DNA from: Bacteroidota bacterium
GTDB taxonomy: Bacteria; Bacteroidota; Ignavibacteria; UBA10030; BY39
Direction of reading: 5' to 3'
Assembly (NCBI GenBank): GCA_030017895.1
Contig: JASEGV010000025.1
Coordinates: 1 to 38,748, forward strand
Length of the DNA: 38,748 nucleotides
The first letter of the stretch is position 1. Every line of letters begins with the position of its first letter. The notes beneath the pieces were generated by a model. That model searched no databases, was not told where the DNA came from, and saw nothing but the letters and a program-made list of their open reading frames with translations. Shown here in pieces: positions 15,918 through 25,513 of this stretch. The position numbers and the translations under genes are program-made.

Positions 15918-16475
15918 TTATAATTCGATTAGCGGTTTTATTCTTTTAATTATCTCATCGACAGTAACTCCAACTGGTTTGTTGTCGGTTAAAAAAGTTA
16001 AATCGGATTGTTGATAAAAAGGTTCTCTGGTTTCCATCAACATCTTTATTTTGTCCTTCAATTCAGAATCACGCAGCCACTTTCTGTCCTTATCCATAAA
16101 TACCGGTCTGTCGGTTTTATAACGTAAACGTTTAAATATATTTTCCGAACCTGATTTTAGATAGAGCAGCAATCCGTTGGATTTTATAATCTTCAAATTT
16201 TTCGGATTAATAATTGTTCCCCCGCCCAAAGAAATTACATGACGCGGTAGTTTGCTTATTTCTGAAAGCACTTGTGTTTCTAATTCACGAAAATATGACT
16301 CGCCGAGTTCTGCAAATATTTCAGTTACTTTTTTACCCGATCTTGTCTCAATCTCTTTATCGATATCGGTATAAGCATAGCCCAAAGTATTTGCAACAAT
16401 CAGACCGATTGTGCTTTTACCGCCAGCCATAAAGCCGGTAAAATAAATTAAATCTTTTTTAATTTGTACTTTCAT
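15918..16475 (-). CDS. aroK: Shikimate kinase
   Basis: A 185-residue P-loop kinase that phosphorylates shikimate at O-3 with ATP in aromatic amino-acid biosynthesis. The Walker A motif is GFMAGGKST (14-22); the shikimate-site DID motif is Asp37/Asp39 in YTDIDKEIE, with Arg63 in SYFRELE and the glycine-rich SLGGGTI at 82-88. The lid has RPVFMDKDR. The start is ATG 16475, which overlaps the stop of the upstream gene by one base (TGATG), indicating coupled translation. No other aro gene is near; it is sandwiched between two outer-membrane protein genes. Confidence 0.92.
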   Translation of the reverse strand: MKVQIKKDLIYFTGFMAGGKSTIGLIVANTLGYAYTDIDKEIETRSGKKVTEIFAELGESYFRELETQVLSEISKLPRHVISLGGGTIINPKNLKIIKSNGLLLYLKSGSENIFKRLRYKTDRPVFMDKDRKWLRDSELKDKIKMLMETREPFYQQSDLTFLTDNKPVGVTVDEIIKRIKPLIEL

Positions 16476-17131
16476 CAAAAAGTAAAAACAATTCCTAATT
16501 CTACAATCATCCCATCAACATTAACTTGCGAAACGAACGACTTCTCATCAAAATCTGAAGCTACGAATTGATTAGTTGTTCTAAAATATAAATCGCGGAA
16601 TTTAAGTTGCGACCGGAGAATAAAATAATCATAAACTGAATAGTCAATTCCACCTAATACATGGATGCCGAATCCGGATTTTTTATCAATCAAATGAGCT
16701 TTCAAATTATTTAAAGAATATTTTCTCTCTCCAAAATATAAGCCACCTCCGGTTCCCATAAAAATGGAAATATTCGAATTTGTAATTGGAATATAAAAAT
16801 ATCCGGATATCTCTACCGGAATCGCAGTGAAACAATCTTCAGTTTTTTGCAAATCGTTTTTTTGAGCTTTGCTGATGTAATCGACAGATAGTCCTAATTG
16901 AATTTTTGCACTCGACAAATTAACGCGGAAATCTACACCTCCCCCATAAATGTTTTCTATCAGAAGATGTTTACTTCGCAATATAAAATCGGATGCGTTG
17001 GGATATAAGTATATTTTGGATGAAGTAATATATAAACCCTTCAAAAATATTGAAGACTTATAATCTTTTGCATGGACATTTCCAGCGCAGAGTATCAGCA
17101 ATAAACTTAGATATGCGATTCTTTTTTTCAT
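16475..17131 (-). CDS. Small outer-membrane beta-barrel protein
   Basis: A 218-residue exported protein: signal peptide MKKRIAYLSLLLILCAGNVHA, then about eight amphipathic strands with Gly-rich turns (FMGTGGGLYFGER, GIHVLGGIDYSVYD), ending VELGIVFTF with an aromatic C terminus. The size and pattern fit the 8-strand OmpX/OmpW-like barrels often annotated as outer membrane beta-barrel protein. It overlaps aroK and is the first gene of its group. Nothing in the sequence points to a specific ligand. Confidence 0.68.
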   Translation of the reverse strand: MKKRIAYLSLLLILCAGNVHAKDYKSSIFLKGLYITSSKIYLYPNASDFILRSKHLLIENIYGGGVDFRVNLSSAKIQLGLSVDYISKAQKNDLQKTEDCFTAIPVEISGYFYIPITNSNISIFMGTGGGLYFGERKYSLNNLKAHLIDKKSGFGIHVLGGIDYSVYDYFILRSQLKFRDLYFRTTNQFVASDFDEKSFVSQVNVDGMIVELGIVFTF

Positions 17132-17141
17132 CGATACTTTA

Positions 17142-17195
17142 AATAAAAAAAAGACCGACTAAAATTTTGTTATTAAACTCAATGTTAGTCGGTCT
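17142..17195 (-). terminator. Rho-independent terminator of the PpiD-like gene
   Basis: AGACCGACTA at 17152-17161 and TAGTCGGTCT at 17186-17195 form a perfect 10-bp stem around a 24-nt loop. On the minus strand the stem is followed by a run of T residues (17151-17142). It lies 23 bp past the stop of the foldase gene and separates it from the OMP-aroK-OMP group. Confidence 0.8.
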
Positions 17196-17217
17196 CATAA
17201 TTTGTGTTTCTATTTAT

Positions 17218-19311
17218 CTATCTGAAATATAAATCCCGGTTATCTTTTATCTCAGCATTCTTCCTTAATTGTTCCAACCATTCACTGAGGAATTGACTTT
17301 TCTTTGTCTGTAAAATTTGTGTTGATAGCATTTCCTTTTGAGCTTTATAGGCAGTCGAATCAATTTCAACACGCTCGGTCAGTTTTGCGATGTAATAACC
17401 ACGTAATCCTTCGAAAGGCTTTGAAACCTCGTTCAGCTTCAACGATAGCAAACTTCCAATAAGCATCATATCCCTACCGATACCCGGAACTCCACCACCC
17501 GGTGTGAACTGTCCGGTTGATTGAATAACAAGGTCTGGATTCTGTTGAGTCAAATTACTCAATGGATCGCCGGACTGTAATTGTTTTCTGTAATCGCTTA
17601 CTTTGTTTTTCAGCAGTTGCATTTTTTTATCACGAAGCACGCGAGGACGAATACTTTCTTTCAATTCTGCCAATGGTCGTATTCCCTCTCTCTTCACTTC
17701 GGAAATCATAAACACCCCGTACCCTTCAGTCAGAGGAAGCACATCGCTAATGGTTCTAAGTTTTTTCTCAAAAGCAAATCGATTTACTGAAGGATGATTT
17801 CCAATACCGGGTATTATTCCTTGTTCACCGAATGAAGGTGTTTCGATAATTTCATAATTTGCAACTTCGGCTTCTTTAATAAAATCGTTTTCTTCCGCTA
17901 AATATTTAAAATCCTGGGCGTTTTGGTAAATAGCACTGCGGGTTTCGGAACTTACACGAACTGGAATTGCGATGTCGGCAATTTTAAGTTCGCGCTTGCT
18001 TTTGCCTGTTACCTTAATAATATGATAACCAAATTGTGTTCGTACCAAACCTGTGATTTGGTTTATCAGAGTTTTATAACAAGCCTCTTCGAACTGTTTA
18101 ACCATTCTTCCTTTACCGAACCAACCTAAGTCGCCACCCTTTACCGCTGAGCCCGGATCTTGCGAATACTTTTCAGCTAATTTTGCAAAATCTTCGCCTG
18201 AGCGAATTCTATTTAAAACATCTTTGGCTTCCGTTAAAACTTTAGCGCTGTCGGCACCCTGAATCGAAAATAAGATATGGCTTGCTTTTACAAAATCTTC
18301 GGTACCGGTTTTTTCTTCCAAGATTTTTATTAAATGATATCCATCGTGGTCAGCGAAAGGTTCCACGATGTCGCCCACTTTAGCTGAGAATATTTTATCG
18401 GCTTTTACAGGAGTTAGATCGGATGGTTTGTAAAAAATATCAGTAGTCTGGTTTTCGGTGTATGTACTGAGGAGGTCCATAAAATCAGCCCCCGCTGCTG
18501 CGCGGCGTAGAACGTCATCCAATTCGGCAACCACAGAGAGAGTATCTTTTGAGGAAGGCTTTTCGATAAACTTAACATATTTAAGTTTTCGAGTTGCTTC
18601 AACTTTATACTCGGTTGAATTTTCGTTATAAAATTTTTCAATATCTGAATCGGTAACGTTAGCTTCCTCATCAGTAACAAATTTATTTGGATCGAAGAAA
18701 ATATATTCGGCTCCTAATTTCAAATTTTGTTCTGCGAACTTTTGGAAGATTTCCGATTCGGATACACGAACACCAGCCAAGATTATACTTTGAAGTTTTT
18801 CCTGCATCCTCTGCTTTTTCAGTCCTTCTTCTACACGTATCCAGATTTCCTTATTACGAGGATCGGAAATAGCTGATTCGTAAGCTGCACGGTTGAAATT
18901 TCCAACTGAGTCAACAAACTGACGGTGTAAGAATTCTGGTGGATTTTCGCCCTTTACCCAATCGATTATTTCTTGGTCAGGAACTTCAATTCCCAATCGT
19001 TGAATTTCTTCATCGATTAATGTTTGCGTAACCAGAGAGTTCCAAACCTCATCGCGTATTCGATTCAATTCGTTTTCATCAGGTTCTTTTCCGGTTTGAG
19101 TTTTCTGTTGTTCAGACCGTTCTCTTACGAGTTCAACGAACTCTTGATAATTAATATTTCGATTGTTGATTACCCCCACGTATTCTTGTCGTTGTGAAGA
19201 TAGCCCGAGGTAATCCATACCCCATTCAAAGATGATGGTTAAAATGAAAGCGAAAACAAGAAAAATAATAATCGCTGGCATGTTATCGCGCATTCGAGTC
19301 ATTAATGGCAT
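17218..19311 (-). CDS. PpiD/SurA-like peptidyl-prolyl cis-trans isomerase
   Basis: A 697-residue membrane-anchored periplasmic foldase. One N-terminal helix (MPAIIIFLVFAFILTIIF, 11-28) leaves the rest in the periplasm. A SurA_N-type chaperone region (about 40-230) is followed by a degenerate parvulin-like module (about 240-332, ending GYHLIKI) and a canonical parvulin domain (341-436, KASHILFSI to FGYHIIKV, with GGDLGWFGKG). A long C-terminal chaperone part follows. AAGGAG lies ten bases before the ATG. It is divergent from secD, so export and periplasmic folding genes share an intergenic region. Confidence 0.9.
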   Translation of the reverse strand: MPLMTRMRDNMPAIIIFLVFAFILTIIFEWGMDYLGLSSQRQEYVGVINNRNINYQEFVELVRERSEQQKTQTGKEPDENELNRIRDEVWNSLVTQTLIDEEIQRLGIEVPDQEIIDWVKGENPPEFLHRQFVDSVGNFNRAAYESAISDPRNKEIWIRVEEGLKKQRMQEKLQSIILAGVRVSESEIFQKFAEQNLKLGAEYIFFDPNKFVTDEEANVTDSDIEKFYNENSTEYKVEATRKLKYVKFIEKPSSKDTLSVVAELDDVLRRAAAGADFMDLLSTYTENQTTDIFYKPSDLTPVKADKIFSAKVGDIVEPFADHDGYHLIKILEEKTGTEDFVKASHILFSIQGADSAKVLTEAKDVLNRIRSGEDFAKLAEKYSQDPGSAVKGGDLGWFGKGRMVKQFEEACYKTLINQITGLVRTQFGYHIIKVTGKSKRELKIADIAIPVRVSSETRSAIYQNAQDFKYLAEENDFIKEAEVANYEIIETPSFGEQGIIPGIGNHPSVNRFAFEKKLRTISDVLPLTEGYGVFMISEVKREGIRPLAELKESIRPRVLRDKKMQLLKNKVSDYRKQLQSGDPLSNLTQQNPDLVIQSTGQFTPGGGVPGIGRDMMLIGSLLSLKLNEVSKPFEGLRGYYIAKLTERVEIDSTAYKAQKEMLSTQILQTKKSQFLSEWLEQLRKNAEIKDNRDLYFR

Positions 19312-19409
19312 ATACTAAAATGTCTCCTTATAATGATATTATTGTTATTAAAAACGTATTAAATATATATCAAAAATTTGAGATAAGCAATAAGTTTTTT
19401 TATTGTTAT

Positions 19410-19438
19410 TGACTTTTATGTAATATTCCGTTATATTT
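19410..19438 (+). promoter_or_regulatory. Sigma70-type promoter for secDF
   Basis: TTGACT (19410-19415) and TATATT (19433-19438) are separated by the optimal 17 bases, about 65 bp before the secD start. This is the clearest vegetative promoter seen in the window. The leader continues to a GGAGG ribosome site at 19490-19494. Confidence 0.6.
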
Positions 19439-19504
19439 TCATCTCAAAAATTAACTATGAACCATAAAATCAACAAATATTAGTCTTATGGAGGTTTAGC
19501 TTTC

Positions 19505-21358
19505 GTGAAAAAAGAACGCGGTAAAATTATTATTATCATCGCCAGTATCCTAATCGCTTTGTATCTTTTATATCCCACTTATAAGGATTATAATTTTACA
19601 AAGCAATTAATAAGTTTGGCTGGCGAAGATAGTGTTAAATATCTTGAACAAAACGAACATGCTATTCGTGAAGCCCGAATGAAAAGAATCAAATTGGGTT
19701 TGGATCTTCAGGGTGGTATGCGCGTCGTTTTAGAAGTGAACATCCCTAAATTGCTTGAAGATTTGGCAAAAAATAAGGATGAAATTTTTAATACCATAAT
19801 AAATGAAGTTCATGCTGAAACAAAAGTATCGGATCAACCAATTACAGGTATCCTGCTTCGTAAATTTGAGGAAAGAGGTATTCGGCTGAGCAGGTATTAT
19901 GGCAGCATTCGGGATAATAACGAAGAAATCATATCAAAATTAGATGAAGAAGCCGTTAATGCAATAGATAGAGCCGTAGAAGTTGTTCGAAACCGAGTTG
20001 ACCAATATGGTGTATCCGAACCTACCATCCAGAAACAAGCCGCTACAAGAATTATTGTTGAATTACCAGGTGTCAGTAAAGAATCCGAAGTCAGGCAGCT
20101 TCTCCAAGGAACAGCCTTACTCGAATTTAAATTACTTAAAGAACCTGAAATCGTCAATAGAGTTACTGAAACTATTGATAAATATTTGGCTGGTAAGCAA
20201 GTAGTTGATACGTTAGGGCAAGATACAGCCAAATTATCAGCTGTAAAAGATACAAACGATATTACCATACCGGAAACAGCCACACAAGCTGATGCCGATG
20301 CTGCCAAAGAACATCCATTCTTTTTCCTTGCACGACCTGACCCGCAAATACAGGGGGAGTTTTTTGTTGCTGAAGAAAATCGTGAAAAAGTAAATCGGAT
20401 GTTCAAAAGACCCGAAATAAAAAAATTAATTCCGACAGATATGATTTTCCTCTGGTCAGCAAAGCATTCAATAATAGCTGAAGGAAAAAAATGGTATAAA
20501 CTCTATCCTGTTAAAAAAGAAGCTGAATTGACTGGTGGTGTTATTGTGAATGCACGGGCGACTATCGATCCTAACTACAATACACCAGTTGTTAACATGG
20601 AAATGAATACTGAGGGTGCACGGGATTGGGCACGAATTACAGGAGCGAACATTCAGAAACGCATTGCAATCGTTCTTGATAACTCAGTATTTTCTGCACC
20701 CGTTGTACGCCAAAAAATAATTGGTGGTAATTCCCAAATTGAGGGAATGGACAATATCGAAGAAGCAAGGTTATTAGAAATTGTCTTAAAAGCTGGTGCG
20801 CTCCCCGCCCCTGTCGAAATTATTCAACAACAAACTGTTGGACCATCGCTAGGCCAGGACTCCATTAATAAAGGAATCGATTCATCATTGCTTGCTTTTG
20901 CACTCACAGTTTTGTTTATGATTATTTATTACAGCAAAGCCGGCTCGATAGCAGATTTTGCTTTGATGTTCAATGTAGTATTCGTTCTTGCTGTGTTAGC
21001 CGCTTTTCAGGGCACACTTACATTGCCCGGAATCGCGGGTATGATTTTAACAATGGCAATCGCAGTTGATTCTAATGTTCTAATATTCGAGCGAATCCGA
21101 GAAGAAGCAGTTACAGGTAAAACTTTAAGAGCTGCTATTGACGCAGGTTATAGCAAAGCCTGGACTGCCATTTTCGATTCGAACTTAACGACATTCTTCA
21201 CGGGCGTTATTCTTTACAATTTCGGCAGCGGACCGATACAAGGTTTTGCGTTGACATTGATGATTGGTATAGCGGCCAGTTTATTTAGTGCTATAGTCAT
21301 AACACGTGTAATATTTAATATAATGACTGAACGCAATTCAAACATCAGTTTTGGTTAA
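19505..21358 (+). CDS. secD: Protein translocase subunit SecD
   Basis: A 617-residue proton-motive-force-linked subunit of the Sec translocon that pulls proteins out on the periplasmic side. An N-terminal helix (residues 7-24) precedes the hallmark LGLDLQGGMR (64-73). The large periplasmic P1 region includes VVRNRVDQYGVSEP and IIVELPGV; the C-terminal five-helix part begins near 455 and has AVDSNVLIFERIREE and GFALTLMIGI. GTG start with GGAGG ten bases upstream. The insertion around residues 235-300 is longer than in E. coli and typical of this lineage. secF follows after 21 bp. Confidence 0.96.
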   Translation: MKKERGKIIIIIASILIALYLLYPTYKDYNFTKQLISLAGEDSVKYLEQNEHAIREARMKRIKLGLDLQGGMRVVLEVNIPKLLEDLAKNKDEIFNTIINEVHAETKVSDQPITGILLRKFEERGIRLSRYYGSIRDNNEEIISKLDEEAVNAIDRAVEVVRNRVDQYGVSEPTIQKQAATRIIVELPGVSKESEVRQLLQGTALLEFKLLKEPEIVNRVTETIDKYLAGKQVVDTLGQDTAKLSAVKDTNDITIPETATQADADAAKEHPFFFLARPDPQIQGEFFVAEENREKVNRMFKRPEIKKLIPTDMIFLWSAKHSIIAEGKKWYKLYPVKKEAELTGGVIVNARATIDPNYNTPVVNMEMNTEGARDWARITGANIQKRIAIVLDNSVFSAPVVRQKIIGGNSQIEGMDNIEEARLLEIVLKAGALPAPVEIIQQQTVGPSLGQDSINKGIDSSLLAFALTVLFMIIYYSKAGSIADFALMFNVVFVLAVLAAFQGTLTLPGIAGMILTMAIAVDSNVLIFERIREEAVTGKTLRAAIDAGYSKAWTAIFDSNLTTFFTGVILYNFGSGPIQGFALTLMIGIAASLFSAIVITRVIFNIMTERNSNISFG

Positions 21359-21379
21359 TCAAACAGGATTTTTATTACT

Positions 21380-22291
21380 ATGAGATTCTTAAAAAAAACA
21401 AATCTAAATTTCCTTAGTGTCAGAAAAACTTTTTATATAGCTTCTCTGACCCTTCTTTCTTTCGGAATAATTTCACTTTTTATAAAAGGAATCGATTTGG
21501 GTATCGATTTCCTCGGTGGAACAGAGTTAATTGTGCAGTTTCAAACTCCGGCAAAAATATCTGATATCCGTGAAGCCTTAAATAAAGAAGGTATTACACG
21601 AGCCGAAATAAAAATTTATGGCGACCCGCTTAACATTTTAATTAGAACACCTGTACACGAATTCGGCACGGTTGTAGGCGACAATATCAAGACAACTCTT
21701 GGAAAAAATTTCCCTGACAATCCAACTACGATTTTGGAAGAACAAAAGATCGGACCCAAAATCGGTGCAGAACTTCGCCGTGGTGCTATTTACGCAATTC
21801 TTGCATCGCTGATAGTAATGTTGATATACATCGGCTTCCGGTTTAAATTTATTTACGGTGTCGGTGCCGTTGTTGCTTTATTCCATGATGTTCTTATAAC
21901 TTTGGGTATTATCTCCCTTCTCGATGGTATGACTCCCTTTTTAGATTTTGAAATAGATCAAAATATGGTTGCCGCATTCCTCACACTCGTTGGTCTTTCG
22001 GTCAACGATAGTGTAGTTATTTTCGACCGTATCAGGGAAAATTTGAAAATCTATAAAACAATGAGTCTGTTCGATGTAATAAATAAAAGTATAAATGATA
22101 CACTCAGCCGTACCATTATTACATCGGGAACAATATTCATGGTACTATTTATCATTATGTTATTCGGTGGCGAAGTAACCCGCGGGTTCGCTTTCACACT
22201 TACAATCGGTATTGTAGTTGGTACTTACTCATCCATCTACATTGCAAGCGCCGTGGTTTACGAATGGTCTTTAAGAAAAAAACAAAGCTAA
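21380..22291 (+). CDS. secF: Protein translocase subunit SecF
   Basis: A 303-residue partner of SecD with six transmembrane helices: one at the N terminus (about 17-35) and five in the C-terminal half. The signature GIDLGIDFLGGTEL (37-50) is the SecF counterpart of the SecD motif, and SVNDSVVIFDRIREN (about 210-224) carries the conserved Asp/Arg of the proton-path region. The separate secD and secF genes agree with a non-fused arrangement; many Bacteroidota have a fused secDF. The STAS gene follows 9 bp later. Confidence 0.96.
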   Translation: MRFLKKTNLNFLSVRKTFYIASLTLLSFGIISLFIKGIDLGIDFLGGTELIVQFQTPAKISDIREALNKEGITRAEIKIYGDPLNILIRTPVHEFGTVVGDNIKTTLGKNFPDNPTTILEEQKIGPKIGAELRRGAIYAILASLIVMLIYIGFRFKFIYGVGAVVALFHDVLITLGIISLLDGMTPFLDFEIDQNMVAAFLTLVGLSVNDSVVIFDRIRENLKIYKTMSLFDVINKSINDTLSRTIITSGTIFMVLFIIMLFGGEVTRGFAFTLTIGIVVGTYSSIYIASAVVYEWSLRKKQS

Positions 22292-22300
22292 TAATAAAAT

Positions 22301-24000
<1,700 letters not shown>

Positions 24001-24002
24001 AT

Positions 24003-25199
24003 ATGGCAACACCCCGCTCCACGAACATTAAACTATCATTAGTAATTGCCGCCATCATACTTGTTGTGGCAACCATAATTTATACACAAATTATCGTCGA
24101 TAAATTATTGGTGAAGGAACGTGAGATAGCCGACCTCTATGCAAAATCTCTGGAATACCTTGCTACGAGTCCTGATGCTCAAGCAGATTACAGTTTCGTT
24201 TTTAATGAGGTGATAAAAGCAATAGACTTCCCTATTATTTTATCCGATAATCAAAGATTTCCTATCCCTCCATACAAAATGAATATACGAAATATTCGGC
24301 TGGATACAACTCTATCGGAAATTGAACAAGAAATATTTCTCAAAAAACTAATCACCCGGTTTGACGAAACTAACGAACCGATTAAGGTGGCGCTTAACGA
24401 TACAATCATTCTTCAGTACCTGCACTACGGCGAATCTCAAATAGTTACAGAACTGCGTTGGCTACCTTTTATCGAAATCGGTTTAGCCGGAATTTTTATC
24501 CTCCTCGGTTACGTCGGTTTTAGTTACATCAAACGAACTGAGCAAAGTAATATCTGGGTTGGTATGGCGAAAGAAACTGCTCATCAGCTCGGCACACCGT
24601 TGTCGAATGTTATGGGCTGGATGGAATTAATAAAACTAAATGCAGAGAAAAGTAATAAAGTTTTAGAGACAGTAAACGAGATGGAGAACGATTTAATTCG
24701 TCTCCAAAAAGTTACTGAACGTTTCTCGAAAATTGGCTCTAAACCAAACTTGAAATTAGAACCGCTGAACGAGCTAATAGAAAATGTTACTAATTATTTC
24801 CGGAAACGACTGCCACAGTTGCGCAAAAACATTGAAATATCAGTTAACCTGAACAAAAATGTCTCTGTAAATATTAATCGCGATCTGTTCGAATGGGTTC
24901 TTGAGAACCTCATCAAAAATTCTATCGACGCTATCGAACAAGGAGAGGGTAATATTTCAATTTCCATACAAGAAAAAAATAAGTATTTTTTTATTGATGT
25001 AAAAGATACAGGCAAAGGCATCGACCAAAAATTTAGAAAGGATATCTTCAGACCGGGTTACAGCACTAAAGAACGCGGATGGGGATTAGGATTGAGCCTC
25101 TCGAAAAGAATTATTGAGACCTACCATAAAGGAAGATTGATTTTACTAGAAAGTAAATTGGGAAAAGGAACAACTTTTCGGATAAAGCTGAATAAGTGA
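24003..25199 (+). CDS. Sensor histidine kinase
   Basis: A 398-residue membrane histidine kinase. Two transmembrane helices (about 11-31 and 155-175) enclose an extracytoplasmic sensor of about 120 residues without a recognised fold. The H-box is ETAHQLGTPLSNVMGW, with phosphorylated His194, a variant seen in Bacteroidota-related kinases. The catalytic domain shows the N-box LENLIKNSIDAIEQG (Asn306), DTGKGID and WGLGLSLSKRI. No HAMP domain is evident and no response regulator is adjacent, so it is an orphan kinase. It is coupled to purA by only two bases. The signal sensed cannot be inferred. Confidence 0.9.
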   Translation: MATPRSTNIKLSLVIAAIILVVATIIYTQIIVDKLLVKEREIADLYAKSLEYLATSPDAQADYSFVFNEVIKAIDFPIILSDNQRFPIPPYKMNIRNIRLDTTLSEIEQEIFLKKLITRFDETNEPIKVALNDTIILQYLHYGESQIVTELRWLPFIEIGLAGIFILLGYVGFSYIKRTEQSNIWVGMAKETAHQLGTPLSNVMGWMELIKLNAEKSNKVLETVNEMENDLIRLQKVTERFSKIGSKPNLKLEPLNELIENVTNYFRKRLPQLRKNIEISVNLNKNVSVNINRDLFEWVLENLIKNSIDAIEQGEGNISISIQEKNKYFFIDVKDTGKGIDQKFRKDIFRPGYSTKERGWGLGLSLSKRIIETYHKGRLILLESKLGKGTTFRIKLNK

Positions 25200-25513
25200 G
25201 CTAAGAGCGATGAGCAGCGAGCAATGAGTTGTGAGGGTTGAACATTAAAGCTGTGAAGAAATGGATAGTGGGAATATTGGATTGATGGAGTAATTATAAC
25301 TTACCAAACGCTATTGACCATTGACAATTAAAATTGTTTTTATCGCCTAAATTCCGTTTATTTCATAAAATTATCTGAAGTTACGCAGAATTGACTTTTT
25401 GTCATGTTGAGCGAAGCGAAACATCTAAAAATAGCCTGAATTTGAGGTTTCAGATTCTTCACTTCGTTCAGAATGACTCTTTTGCGTAACTTCAGAAATT
25501 ATTATAAATTTTA
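25200..25513. other. 314-bp repeat-bearing gap upstream of mutS
   Basis: No coding region is supported. The left part has short repeated GAGC/ATGAG words. The right part is the long inverted repeat annotated at 25374-25496. The mutS ATG lies 17 bp beyond the element, so its promoter is either inside the repeat or upstream of it. Confidence 0.5.
25374..25496. repeat. MITE-like 123-bp inverted-repeat element
   Basis: The terminal arms TCTGAAGTTACGCA (25374-25387) and TGCGTAACTTCAGA (25483-25496) are perfect 14-bp inverted copies. Inside them, GTCAT-TTGAGCGAAGCGAA and its imperfect inverse TTCACTTCGTTCAGAATGAC extend the dyad over most of the element. Sequences of the GAGCGAAGCGAAACATCT type are common interspersed repeats. 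It has no ORF and so is a non-autonomous palindromic element. It lies 17 bp before mutS and could affect its expression. Confidence 0.7.
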
